Below, piece after piece: positions 52,416-61,052 of a stretch of 64,000 nucleotides of DNA (positions are counted from its first letter, which is position 1; each line of letters opens with the position of its first letter). This DNA is from Micromonospora sp. HM5-17 (GTDB lineage Bacteria; Actinomycetota; Actinomycetes; Mycobacteriales; Micromonosporaceae): the NCBI RefSeq assembly GCF_003762835.1, contig NZ_RJWA01000001.1, positions 930,001-994,000 of the forward strand, written 5' to 3'. Below the pieces are notes generated by a model. It saw only the letters and a list, made by a program, of their open reading frames with translations. It did not search any database and had not been told where the DNA came from. A program made the translations under genes and the position numbers.

Positions 52416-52646
52416 TCAGCGGACGACGAACCCGACCGCCCGCGGAGCCGCCTCGGCGATCTCGACGTACGCCACCTTGTCGGTGGGGACGATGACCCGC
52501 CGGCCCTTCTCGTCGGTCAGGCACAGGGTGTTGCCGCCGGTGTCGCTGAGGGCTTCCGTCACGATCTGCTCGATCTCGGCCGGCGTTTGCGCGCTCTCCA
52601 GGACGAGCTCGCGCGGCGCGTACTGCACGCCGATCTTGACCTCCAC
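52416..52646 (-). CDS. DUF3107 family protein
   Basis: This 76-aa soluble protein is conserved across actinobacteria (M. tuberculosis Rv3208A, TB9.4). It begins MEVKIGVQYAPRELVLE and ends in PTDKVAYVEIAEAAPRAVGFV. The family's function is not established. It is encoded on the same strand as the TetR gene upstream and convergent with the ferritin-like gene, as in mycobacteria. The ATG follows GAGGAGG closely. Confidence 0.92.
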   Translation of the reverse strand: MEVKIGVQYAPRELVLESAQTPAEIEQIVTEALSDTGGNTLCLTDEKGRRVIVPTDKVAYVEIAEAAPRAVGFVVR

Positions 52647-52712
52647 GGGGCCTCCTCATTCAGGGCGAGAGATCCGCCGCCGGCAAGGCTATCCGATCGT
52701 CACGGGGGAGGG

Positions 52713-53351
52713 TCAGGCCGACTCGCCCTGGAGCGGAAAGCTCGCGATCCCCCGCCAGGTGAGACCGGTCAGCAGCGCCTCAGCCTCCTCCTTCGGCACC
52801 TTCCGGCCGTTCGCCAGCCAGAACTGGGCCGCCGTCTCGGCCGCGCCGACCAGCCCGGAGGCGAGCAGTTCGGCATGGGGGCGGCTCACCCCGGTGTCCG
52901 AGATGATCGTGTCGGTGATCGCCGCGATGCAGCCCTGCTCGACCCGTTCCACCCGCTCCCGCACGGCCGGCTCGTTACGCAGGTCCGACTCGAAGACCAG
53001 CCGGAACGCCCCGCTCTCGTGGTCGACGAAGTCGAAGTACGCCCGGACCGCGCCGCTGACCCGCTCCTTGTTGTCCGTGGTCGCCGCCATGGCCTCCCGG
53101 ACCTTGGCGACGATGGCGTCGCAGTGGGTGTCCAGCAGCGCCAGGTAGAGCTCCAGCTTGCCGGGGAAGTGCTGGTACAGGACCGGCTTGGAGACGCCCG
53201 CCCGCTCGGCGATGTCGTCCATCGCCGCCGCGTGGTACCCCTGGGCGACGAAGACCTCCTGCGCCGCCGCCAGCAGCTGCTTGCGTCGCGCCGAGCGAGG
53301 CAGCCGAGTCGGTCGGCCGGCGGTCTGCGCGTCGTCGCTCACCTGGGTCAC
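52713..53351 (-). CDS. TetR/AcrR family regulator (Rv3208 type)
   Basis: This 212-aa repressor-type protein has its helix-turn-helix at about residues 17-62 (ARRKQLLAAAQEVFVAQGYHAAAMDDIAERAGVSKPVLYQHFPGKLELYLALL) and a ligand-binding helical domain to the end. It corresponds to M. tuberculosis Rv3208. The GTG start follows ACGGAGG; other in-frame GTG/ATG codons lie further upstream (53357, 53399). It is followed on the same strand by DUF3107, 66 bases away, and is divergent from a large low-complexity protein gene. A role as regulator of that block is likely but unproven. Confidence 0.92.
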   Translation of the reverse strand: MTQVSDDAQTAGRPTRLPRSARRKQLLAAAQEVFVAQGYHAAAMDDIAERAGVSKPVLYQHFPGKLELYLALLDTHCDAIVAKVREAMAATTDNKERVSGAVRAYFDFVDHESGAFRLVFESDLRNEPAVRERVERVEQGCIAAITDTIISDTGVSRPHAELLASGLVGAAETAAQFWLANGRKVPKEEAEALLTGLTWRGIASFPLQGESA

Positions 53352-53509
53352 GGTCACCTCCGTTTCGCCTCGCACGTCGCCGACCCCCGTTCCGATCATC
53401 GTTCCGGGCCGCGGGTCGACGCACCCGGGCGCGGAATTAGCCTGCCGCTGTAACTTATCGGCACTGCCACCACACGGTAGCCTCAGCGGGGGCGACCAAG
53501 GAGCGCACG

Positions 53510-56200
53510 GTGGACGAAACAGGGCAACCCGGGGCCCCCACACCGGGAGAGAACGGTAACGGGGCAGGTCCGCAGGGTGACCCGGCGCGTTCGGCGAATG
53601 GCTGGGCGGCCGACGCGGGCTGGCCCGGTGCGGACGGTGGGGCCGACGCCGCCGGACGGCAGTGGCGGCAGTCCGCGGAGCCGGCGTCGGGTCAGGGCTG
53701 GGCAGACAGGTCGACACCGTACGGTCCGTCCCCGTTCCCCGGGGCGCCGGCCGGTTCCCAGGAGCTGCGGCAGCCGGTCAACGGCGTTCACGTGGGTGAG
53801 GCGAGCGACGCCGAGCGGAGCTGGTCCGGCGGGCGGACGTCGCCGGGCGAGCCCGGCTACCCGTACGCGCCGGAGGCGGAGTCGTACCCCCGGCACTCGT
53901 CGGGGCCGGAGGTGGCCACCCCGGAGGACTACGCCGGCTCGCTGACGCCGTCCCCGGGGAGCGGCGACGCGGACGCGGGTGACCCGGCCCGACACGGGTA
54001 CGCCGAGCAGGAGTCCGGAACGGCGCGCCCAGCCTCCCGCTGGGAGCCGGCCCACGGACACCCCGGCCCGACCTCCGGGCTACCGGCCGCGGTGTCCGGA
54101 CCGCCGCCCCAGACGTCGGCGCCGCCGTACGACGAGCCCGGTACGGCGGAGATCAGCGAGCAGCGGTCGTTCCCGGCCACGAGCGGCGGCGACCGCGGGG
54201 CGCGCGAGCGGACCGCGCTGCTGCCCGCGCCTCCCCGCCAGTCGAGTCGAGTCTCGTCCGCGGTCTCCGGCCCCGAGGCCATGCTGGGTGGACCCGGCGG
54301 GGCGGAGAGCGGCTCCGGCGGTGGGCCGGGCGCCCCGAACGGCGCCGCCGGAGGGCCGGCCGAGCCGCACGCACCCGGACACGCCTGGTCGTCGGGCTGG
54401 GCGCCGCGGTGGGCCGCGCCGAGCCCGGCGCCGACGAGCGGCCCGGCCGGCGTTCCGCCGAACGGCGACCCCGCGCCCGGTGTCCCGGTCGGCGGCGCCG
54501 AGCCGGCCGACGAGGCCCGGGGCGGCGGACACCGCCGGGACGCGGAAGCCCACCCCGACCGGGGCGCCTGGTCGCCTCCGAGCTGGGCGGAGCAGTCGGT
54601 GCAGCGTCTCCCCGTGCAGCGGCAGCCCGCCGAGTCGGCGGGGGGTTCCGGGGCACGGGATGGTGGTGCCCGCGAGTCGGGACACCGAGACGGTCATCCC
54701 CACCAGCCGGCGTACCCGACTGGTCTGACCAGCCTCGCGCCCGCCGACTCGTCGGGCCACCACACGGGCCCGGGGGCCCAGCCGGGGCCGGACGGTCTCG
54801 GCTATCCGTCGGGGCCGGGCGCGGCACGGCACCCCGAGTCGTCGGGCTACCCGGCCGCCGGCGGTGACGGATATCCGGCCGCGTCTCCCGGCGGTTACGG
54901 GCCGGCGGAGCCGAGCCACCCGCCGGCGGCCCCGGGCGGCTACGCGTCGGCCGACCCCGGCGGATACCCGGCCCGCCGCGAGGCGCTTGCCCTGCCGACC
55001 GCGTCGGGCGGTCCCGGCACGGGGTACCCGCGCCCGGTCGGCGAGTCGGCCCCGATGGTCCGCCCGGCCGAGCAGGGCGTCGATGCGCTGCCGCAGCGCA
55101 TTCCCGCCGAGCCCGACGTTCCCACCGTGCCGGAGCCGCCCGCCGTCGAGCCTCCCACCGAGACGCCGGAACTTGCCCGTATCGCCACCCACCTGCGCCG
55201 GGAGGACGGTCCGGTGCAGCCCCGGGAGCGACCTGACGGATTCGACGTCGACGCGATCGTGGCGGCGGTACGGGGAGTGCCGGGGGTCCGGGACGCCTCC
55301 GTGCGGACGACCCCGGCCGGCGCGCACAGCCTCCGGCTGGACCTCGCGGACGGCGCCGACCCGGCCGAGGTGAGCCGACAGGTGGCCCGGCTGCTCCAGG
55401 AACGGATGGGGCTGGCGGCAGCGCCCCGGAACCTGCCCGCTCCGGCGTCGAGCGAGCCGGGCCGGGGCCGTGCCCCGGGCGCACCGCACGGGGCCGGGCA
55501 GCCCCGGCACGCGCCGGCGGGCGCGTCCCGGCCGGGTGGCTCCGCCCCGGGCGGGCCGTCCGGCGCCGCCGCCGGGGCGTACGGGCCCCCGACCGAGGTG
55601 CCCCGCCGGCGCCGACAGAGTCCGCCCCGAAGCCGCCCGACCGGGGGCGAGCACCCGGAGGAGGCGTCGGAACCCGGCCGGGCCCCGGCTGGCCCCGGTG
55701 GGGCGGGACCCACCACCGTCGGGGCCTACTCGGGCAGCCCGGTGACGACCACCGAGACGGCCCCGTCCCGGCCACTCAACCCGGGGGCACCGCCGGGGCC
55801 GCGGGTGATCATCGATCACGTGCAGGTCAGTACGTTCGGCCTGGACGCCACGGTCGAGGTCCGGCTCGCCGCCGGTGACCGCCCGGCCGCCGGGCTGGCC
55901 ACCGGTCCGGCGGTCGACGGGTACGTGCTGCGACTCTGTGCCGTCGCGGCGGCCGCGGCAATCGACGAGTTGCTCAGCTCCTCGACCCGGGTCACCGAAC
56001 GGGGACGCTGCTTCGTCGAGCACGCGGCCGTCGTGCCGTTCGGCAGCTGCGAGGTGGCGACCGTGGTGGTGCTGCTGGTCTGCGACGGATGGGTCGAACA
56101 GCTCGCCGGATCGGCGCTGGTCGCGGGCGACCCGCGGCAGGCCGTCGTCCGGGCCACCCTCGCCGCGGTCAACCGCCGGCTGGAGGCGCTGCTGGCCTGA
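53510..56200 (+). CDS. large proline/glycine-rich protein with folded C-terminus
   Basis: In this 896-aa protein roughly the first 560 residues are low-complexity Pro/Ala/Gly/Ser-rich sequence without cysteine, with many short imperfect repeats of SGYPA/GYP type. A small folded domain follows (about 580-635: VDAIVAAVRGVPGVRDASVRTTPAGAHSLRLDLADG, resembling a heavy-metal-associated or asp23-like alpha-beta fold). A C-terminal domain (about 765-896, IIDHVQVSTFGLDATVEVRLAAGD...RLCAVAAAAAIDELL) has the helix/strand rhythm of a conserved Micromonosporaceae protein. There is no signal peptide or membrane helix. GTG follows AAGGAG. It is divergent from the TetR gene. Its function is unknown. Confidence 0.75.
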   Translation: MDETGQPGAPTPGENGNGAGPQGDPARSANGWAADAGWPGADGGADAAGRQWRQSAEPASGQGWADRSTPYGPSPFPGAPAGSQELRQPVNGVHVGEASDAERSWSGGRTSPGEPGYPYAPEAESYPRHSSGPEVATPEDYAGSLTPSPGSGDADAGDPARHGYAEQESGTARPASRWEPAHGHPGPTSGLPAAVSGPPPQTSAPPYDEPGTAEISEQRSFPATSGGDRGARERTALLPAPPRQSSRVSSAVSGPEAMLGGPGGAESGSGGGPGAPNGAAGGPAEPHAPGHAWSSGWAPRWAAPSPAPTSGPAGVPPNGDPAPGVPVGGAEPADEARGGGHRRDAEAHPDRGAWSPPSWAEQSVQRLPVQRQPAESAGGSGARDGGARESGHRDGHPHQPAYPTGLTSLAPADSSGHHTGPGAQPGPDGLGYPSGPGAARHPESSGYPAAGGDGYPAASPGGYGPAEPSHPPAAPGGYASADPGGYPARREALALPTASGGPGTGYPRPVGESAPMVRPAEQGVDALPQRIPAEPDVPTVPEPPAVEPPTETPELARIATHLRREDGPVQPRERPDGFDVDAIVAAVRGVPGVRDASVRTTPAGAHSLRLDLADGADPAEVSRQVARLLQERMGLAAAPRNLPAPASSEPGRGRAPGAPHGAGQPRHAPAGASRPGGSAPGGPSGAAAGAYGPPTEVPRRRRQSPPRSRPTGGEHPEEASEPGRAPAGPGGAGPTTVGAYSGSPVTTTETAPSRPLNPGAPPGPRVIIDHVQVSTFGLDATVEVRLAAGDRPAAGLATGPAVDGYVLRLCAVAAAAAIDELLSSSTRVTERGRCFVEHAAVVPFGSCEVATVVVLLVCDGWVEQLAGSALVAGDPRQAVVRATLAAVNRRLEALLA

Positions 56201-56209
56201 CCGATCCCG

Positions 56210-56240
56210 CCGGCCGGGCACTCCGTCGAGGCCCGGCCGG
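56210..56240 (+). terminator. terminator after the 896-aa gene
   Basis: CCGGCCGGGC (56210-56219) pairs perfectly with GCCCGGCCGG (56231-56240) around an 11-nt loop, about 10 bases after the stop. Confidence 0.65.
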
Positions 56241-56437
56241 GGTCCGGTCCACTGAATCGGCGCGCGGCCCCCGGCCCCGCCACCCGGGCACCCCGGGCGC
56301 GGGTCGGGCCGGCACGGGGAAGCCGGCGCCGACCGGCGAGGGGGAGGGGGACGTACCTCCGCCCTCCCCGCGTCGACGCCGGCCGGTTTTCCCGTGAGCG
56401 CCCGGCGCCGACCCGGCCCGGGCGGCACACTTGGACG

Positions 56438-57400
56438 ATGAAGCGTGCGTTGCTGGAGGCGGACGAGCTGCTCGTCCGGACCGAGGTGCCGCCGCCCTGG
56501 CCCGGCCGTACGGTACGGATCGACGGCCTCGTCACTCACGTCCGGGACACCCCCGCCACCTCTCCCGACGCCGAGCCGGCGCTCTACGTGCACGGCCTGG
56601 GTGGCTCGGCGCAGAACTGGACCGACCTCGCCGGCCTGCTCGCCGACCGGCTCGACGGCCAGGCCATCGACCTGCCCGGGTTCGGCCTGAGCGACCCGGG
56701 CCGCCGGTACACGGTCCCGGCCCTCGCCGACCGGGTCGTCCGGTACCTCGAACACTCCGGCCGGGGGCCGGTGCACCTTTTCGGCAACTCGCTCGGCGGC
56801 GCGATCGCGGTACGCGTCGCCGGGCTCCGTCCCGACCTGGTCCGTACCCTCACCCTCATCTCGCCGGCCATGCCGTTCCTCGACCCGCGGCGCTCGGCGC
56901 AGAGTCGGATGCTGCCGCTGCTGGCGCTGCCCGGGGCGGAGCGGCTCGCCGCCCGCTGGCTGACCCAGCTACCGCCGGAGGAGATGGCCCGCCAGGTGAT
57001 GGAGGCGTGCGTCGCGGACCTGAGCCGGATCTGCGATCAGCGCCGCCGGGAGGCGATCGAGGAGATCAGAATCCGCTACACCACGGCGCACTACGCCAGC
57101 GCGTACGTGCGGACGCTGCGCGGCCTGGTCGGCAGCTTCGTCCGGGCGTACCTGCCCGGTGCCGGGTCGCTGTGGCGGATCGCCCGGATGATCAGCGCGC
57201 CGACCCTGGTGATCGGTGGTTGGCAGGACCGCCTGGTCGACGTCCGGGTGCCGGCCCAGGTGGCCCGGGCGATCCCGGACAGCCGGCTGCTGATGCTTGA
57301 CGGCGTCGGCCACGTCGCCCAGCTGGAGGTGCCCCGGACCGTCGCCCGGGCGGTGGTCGCACTGCTCAACGAGGCGCGCCGGACCGCATCCCCGGCGTGA
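56438..57400 (+). CDS. alpha/beta hydrolase
   Basis: This 320-aa soluble hydrolase of the alpha/beta superfamily has the oxyanion region YVHGLGGSAQNW (about 49), the nucleophile Ser in FGNSLGG (about 118), an Asp in VIGGWQDRLVD (about 261) and His in DGVGHVAQLE (about 287). A small insert covers the lid. It may be an esterase, lipase or haloperoxidase-like enzyme. CACACT lies six bases before the ATG, a weak -10-like arrangement. It is followed by the DUF3152 genes on the same strand. Confidence 0.9.
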   Translation: MKRALLEADELLVRTEVPPPWPGRTVRIDGLVTHVRDTPATSPDAEPALYVHGLGGSAQNWTDLAGLLADRLDGQAIDLPGFGLSDPGRRYTVPALADRVVRYLEHSGRGPVHLFGNSLGGAIAVRVAGLRPDLVRTLTLISPAMPFLDPRRSAQSRMLPLLALPGAERLAARWLTQLPPEEMARQVMEACVADLSRICDQRRREAIEEIRIRYTTAHYASAYVRTLRGLVGSFVRAYLPGAGSLWRIARMISAPTLVIGGWQDRLVDVRVPAQVARAIPDSRLLMLDGVGHVAQLEVPRTVARAVVALLNEARRTASPA

Positions 57401-57531
57401 CCGCGCTGGCTCGCATCCCCCGGGTGACCTCGGAATACGCGTCGTCGTGTCGTCGGGGCGGGCGGGACCGGTCCGCAGCCGGTGGATCAGGCGAGGCAAC
57501 AAGATCGGGTTCGGTCGCGTCTCAAGAAGAC

Positions 57532-58386
57532 GTGACCAACCCTGATCCCGAGACAGAGTCAGCCGGCGTCAAACCCCGGCCGCCCCGGTTTCGTTATCTC
57601 GCGGTCGCGCTGCTCGGCGTGGCCGGTGTGGTCGCGGTACTGGGGATCCTGGTGCCGCCGCCCACCAACCTGCCGGAGGCGGACGACACACCGCCCCCCG
57701 CCGGGGCCGCCGGGTACGCCGCACCGCCGGGTGCGACGGCCAGCCCGAGCCCCACACCGTCGGTGACGCCCCCGCCGGTGCTGCAACTCTCCGGGCCGGT
57801 GCCGTCCGCCGGACCGGGAACCTTCAGCTATGCCAGGGGTCGGGGCGAGGTGCTCGGACGTGCCGGCACGCTGCGGAGGTTCCGGGTCGCCCTGGAGCGC
57901 GGCACCGGCGAGGACCTCGACGAGTTCGTCACGAAGGTGGACGAGACGTTGGCCGACCAGCGGAGCTGGATCGGGAGCGGGCGGCTCCGGTTGCAACGGG
58001 TCTCCGGCGACGACCGGCACGACTTCACGATCTACCTGGTGACCGCCCGTACGGCCCGGAGGATGTGTGCGGAGTCCGGAGTGGACATCCGGGTCGACGG
58101 AAAGCCCTACACCTCCTGTCGGGGCACGGGAAGGGTGATCATCAACCTGGACCGGTGGCGGCTCTCGGTGCCGCACTTCGTCCGGGCCAGGGTGCCGCTG
58201 GACACGTACCGGAGCTACGTGCTCAACCACGAGGTGGGGCACGAACTGGGCCACCGACACGAACGCTGCCCCCGCGCGGGCCGGCCGGCCCCGGTGATGA
58301 TGCAGCAGACGCTCTTCCTCAGGGGCTGTACGGCGAACCCGTGGCCGTACCTGAACGGCAAGCGGTACGCCGGCCCGCCACTGTGA
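57532..58386 (+). CDS. DUF3152 protein, secreted with metzincin-type motif (copy 1)
   Basis: This 284-aa protein has one N-terminal membrane helix (about residues 22-42, YLAVALLGVAGVVAVLGIL). A Pro/Ser/Thr-rich linker and a C-terminal domain of about 190 residues follow, belonging to DUF3152. The motif HEVGHELGHRH matches HExxHxxGxxH, the zinc site of metzincin-type peptidases. PVMMQQT a few residues on may be the Met-turn. It should be a membrane-anchored extracytoplasmic metallopeptidase-like protein; activity is not proven. The order with MoeZ matches M. tuberculosis Rv3207c. I chose GTG 57532; an in-frame GTG at 57397 overlaps the hydrolase stop and adds 45 Arg/Ser-rich residues. Confidence 0.87.
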   Translation: MTNPDPETESAGVKPRPPRFRYLAVALLGVAGVVAVLGILVPPPTNLPEADDTPPPAGAAGYAAPPGATASPSPTPSVTPPPVLQLSGPVPSAGPGTFSYARGRGEVLGRAGTLRRFRVALERGTGEDLDEFVTKVDETLADQRSWIGSGRLRLQRVSGDDRHDFTIYLVTARTARRMCAESGVDIRVDGKPYTSCRGTGRVIINLDRWRLSVPHFVRARVPLDTYRSYVLNHEVGHELGHRHERCPRAGRPAPVMMQQTLFLRGCTANPWPYLNGKRYAGPPL

Positions 58387-58454
58387 CAGCGGATCTGGTC
58401 GATCGGTGAGTCGACTGGTGTCGACATCGGCGGCGTGGCACCCTGAGCCCCGCG

Positions 58455-59498
58455 ATGGCGGTCCCGGCACAGCATCCCGATTCCGTCGAGGCGCGGCGCC
58501 TCGGTGACCGGCACGCGCCCGGGGTGCGACCCGGGCGCACCCCCGGGTGGGAGGGTGCACAGACGCGGGCGCCGGACGCCGGCCCTGCCTCCGTCGCCGG
58601 GCCGACCCTCCCCGATCACGCCGGCCATCCCCTGGCCGACGGTGCCGCCGCCGGGCGTGCCCCGCGGCCCGGGGATGGGCCGACACGGCAGCGGCTGGCC
58701 CGGGCCCGGGCCCGGCGGCGTCGCCGCCGTGTCGCGACCGTCGCCCTCCTCGTCGCCAGCGCCGTCATCGCCCTGGTCGGGTTGGCGCGCGGCTGGCCGG
58801 TCGGCTCCGGTGGCGTGGCCGGAGTGGCGGCCGCCGGGGCCGACCGGGAGGGCGCCGCCGCGGCCACGGTCGGCGACCCGGACGCCGCCGGCGCCGCGTC
58901 CGGGTCGCCGGCGGCGGAGGCGGACGCCGACTATCCGACCACCGGTTCCGGCACCTTCGGGTACGCCGGCGGTGGCCGAACCCTCGGCTCCGGCGGTGAG
59001 CTGTGGCGGTACCGGGTCGCGGTGGAGCGCGGGATGGGCCAGGACGTCGACGGGTTCGCCGCCGAGGTCGACGCGATCCTCGGCGATCCGCGCGGGTGGA
59101 CCGCCGCGGAACGGGTCCGGTTCCAGCGGGTCGGCAGGACGGCGGCGGCGCGCTTCACCATCTTCCTGGCCACCCCGGGCACCTCGGAGCGGATGTGCGC
59201 GGAGGCCGGGCTGCACACCGAGCGGTACGGCTCGTGCCACACCCCCGGGAAGGTCATCCTGAACGTCGCCCGGTGGCTGACCGCGGTACCGGACTACGGC
59301 GCGCCGATCGAGGTCTATCGGGCGTACGCGCTGAACCATGAGGTCGGGCACGAACTCGGGGAGGGACACCAGGCGTGTCCGCGCCCGGGTGCCCCGGCCC
59401 CGGTGATGCAGCAGCAGACGTACGGGCTGCGTGGCTGCGCGCCGAACGGCTGGCCGTACGTGGACGGGCGACGGTACACGGGCCCGGCGATCCCCTGA
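58455..59498 (+). CDS. DUF3152 protein, membrane-anchored, metzincin-type motif (copy 2)
   Basis: This 347-aa paralogue of the preceding protein has a hydrophilic N-terminus (about 1-90) with a run of Arg (ARARRRRRRV), one membrane helix (about 93-112, ATVALLVASAVIALVGLARG), a variable linker and the same DUF3152 domain. Its zinc motif is HEVGHELGEGH, and PVMQQQT stands in the Met-turn position. The catalytic Glu and all three His are kept, so both copies could be active. It follows the first copy by 69 bases on the same strand, a tandem duplication with diverged linkers. Confidence 0.87.
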   Translation: MAVPAQHPDSVEARRLGDRHAPGVRPGRTPGWEGAQTRAPDAGPASVAGPTLPDHAGHPLADGAAAGRAPRPGDGPTRQRLARARARRRRRRVATVALLVASAVIALVGLARGWPVGSGGVAGVAAAGADREGAAAATVGDPDAAGAASGSPAAEADADYPTTGSGTFGYAGGGRTLGSGGELWRYRVAVERGMGQDVDGFAAEVDAILGDPRGWTAAERVRFQRVGRTAAARFTIFLATPGTSERMCAEAGLHTERYGSCHTPGKVILNVARWLTAVPDYGAPIEVYRAYALNHEVGHELGEGHQACPRPGAPAPVMQQQTYGLRGCAPNGWPYVDGRRYTGPAIP

Positions 59499-59500
59499 GC

Positions 59501-59525
59501 GGGCGTACCGCCTTCGGTGCCGCCC
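59501..59525 (+). terminator. candidate terminator after DUF3152 copy 2
   Basis: GGGCGTACCG, loop CCTT, then CGGTGCCGCCC can pair with one bulge, just after the stop codon. It separates the DUF3152 genes from moeZ. Confidence 0.45.
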
Positions 59526-59667
59526 AAGGATGTTCCCGCTCTCGGATTTCGGGCAGGTGTCTCAGCTCATGGTCGATATTGCCCGCCGCGAGCGACAATG
59601 GCTCGACATGCCAGTGTCGATGCGCTCAGCCGCCGGCTGAGCGAGGAACGGAACCGGGGAGTCCACC

Positions 59668-60849
59668 GTGTCACTGCCCCCGCTCGTCGAACCCGCCGCC
59701 GAGCTGACCGTTGACGAGATCCGTCGTTACTCGCGCCACCTGATCATCCCTGACGTCGGGGTCGAGGGGCAGAAGCGCCTGAAGAACTCCCGGGTGCTCT
59801 GTGTCGGTGCCGGAGGGCTCGGCTCGCCCGCACTGCTGTACCTGGCCGCCGCCGGGGTCGGCACGCTCGGGATCATCGACTTCGACACCGTCGACGCGTC
59901 GAACCTGCAGCGGCAGATCATTCACGGCGTCTCCGACGTCGGCCGGCCGAAGGCCGAGTCGGCCGCGGCCAGCATCCGGGAGATCAACCCGCTGGTCAAC
60001 GTGGTCATCCACAACACCGCGCTGGACCGGGACAACGTCCTGGACATCTTCGCCCAGTACGACCTGATCGTCGACGGGACGGACAACTTCGCCACCCGGT
60101 ACATGGTCAACGACGCGGCGGTGCTGCTTGGCAAGCCGTACGTCTGGGGGTCGATCTACCGCTTCGACGGCCAGGCGTCGGTCTTCTGGGCCGAGCACGG
60201 TCCCTGCTACCGCTGCCTCTACCCGGAGCCGCCGCCGCCCGGCATGGTGCCGTCCTGCGCGGAGGGCGGGGTGCTCGGTGTGCTCTGCGCCTCGATCGGC
60301 GCGATCCAGGTGACCGAGGCGATCAAGCTGCTCACCGGGACCGGCGAGCCGCTGGTCGGGTCGCTGATGATCTACGACGCGCTGGAGATGACGTACCGGA
60401 AGATCAAGGTCCGCAAGGACCCGAACTGCGTGCTCTGCGGCGGGAACCCGACGCTCACCGCCCTGCTGGATGACTACGAGGACTTCTGCGGCGCGGTTTC
60501 GGCCGACGCCGAGGCGGCGGTGGTCGACTCGACCATCTCGGTGCGGGAGCTGAAGGAGTGGCAGGACGCCGGTAAGGACATCTTCCTGGTCGACGTCCGG
60601 GAGCCGGCGGAGTACGAGATCGTCCGGATCCCCGGCTCCACCCTGATTCCGAAGGGCGAGATCCTCTCCGGGGCGGCCCTGGCCCGGCTGCCGCAGGACA
60701 AGCAGATCGTGCTGCACTGCAAGTCCGGCGTACGGTCCGCCGAGGCGCTCGCCGCGGTGAAGGCCGCCGGGTTCCGAGACGCGGTGCACGTCCAGGGCGG
60801 CGTGCTCGCCTGGGTCAAGCAGATCGACCCGTCCCTGCCCAGCTACTGA
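59668..60849 (+). CDS. moeZ: adenylyltransferase/sulfurtransferase MoeZ
   Basis: This 393-aa enzyme activates sulfur-carrier proteins (MoaD, ThiS, CysO type) by adenylation and transfers sulfur to them for molybdopterin, thiamine and cysteine pathways. The ThiF/MoeB adenylation domain spans about residues 1-270: GAGGLGSPALLYLA (about 48) and IDFDTVDASNLQRQ. Zinc is held by CYRC and CVLC pairs. A C-terminal rhodanese domain follows with active-site Cys in HCKSGVRS (about 351). GTG start gives the full family length. Its position corresponds to M. tuberculosis Rv3206c (MoeZ). A strong terminator follows. Confidence 0.96.
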   Translation: MSLPPLVEPAAELTVDEIRRYSRHLIIPDVGVEGQKRLKNSRVLCVGAGGLGSPALLYLAAAGVGTLGIIDFDTVDASNLQRQIIHGVSDVGRPKAESAAASIREINPLVNVVIHNTALDRDNVLDIFAQYDLIVDGTDNFATRYMVNDAAVLLGKPYVWGSIYRFDGQASVFWAEHGPCYRCLYPEPPPPGMVPSCAEGGVLGVLCASIGAIQVTEAIKLLTGTGEPLVGSLMIYDALEMTYRKIKVRKDPNCVLCGGNPTLTALLDDYEDFCGAVSADAEAAVVDSTISVRELKEWQDAGKDIFLVDVREPAEYEIVRIPGSTLIPKGEILSGAALARLPQDKQIVLHCKSGVRSAEALAAVKAAGFRDAVHVQGGVLAWVKQIDPSLPSY

Positions 60850-60862
60850 CGCGTCTCACCCC

Positions 60863-60896
60863 AGGGGCGGCCGGCGGAGACCCGCCGGCCGCCCCT
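60863..60896 (+). terminator. strong terminator after moeZ
   Basis: A perfect 15-bp stem (60863-60877 with 60882-60896; AGGGGCGGCCGGCGG on the left) is closed by the tetraloop AGAC, 13 bases after the stop codon. Confidence 0.85.
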
Positions 60897-61000
60897 GTCG
60901 TCTGTCCGGGGGCCGGCGCGGACCTGTCCGCGGGTGCGGACCGCCGGTGGGGCTGGGCGGCGGTGTGTCCGGGTGACAGCGGTGACATCGCCGCGTGATG

Positions 61001-61014
61001 TAGTAGATGTACTA
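61001..61014. promoter_or_regulatory. TAGTA-N4-TACTA palindrome before ABC operon
   Basis: A perfect inverted repeat TAGTA-GATG-TACTA lies 39 bases upstream of the ATG at 61053. It matches the type of operator bound by GntR-family (YtrA-like) regulators. The operon itself ends with an XRE-type gene, so which protein binds is unknown. Confidence 0.6.
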
Positions 61015-61052
61015 TCTTTTCTCGTAGGTGTTAGACGAGAGGGGGCAGGTCT

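Noticed and set aside
54080-56776. An 898-codon open frame on the minus strand opposite the low-complexity gene.
   Set aside because: Its product is almost only Arg, Gly, Ala and Pro, it has no ribosome binding site or motif, and it mirrors the coding pattern of the plus-strand gene. It is a GC-bias shadow.
59671-60789. Minus-strand ORF opposite moeZ.
   Set aside because: MoeZ has all family motifs. The antisense product resembles nothing and has no ribosome binding site.
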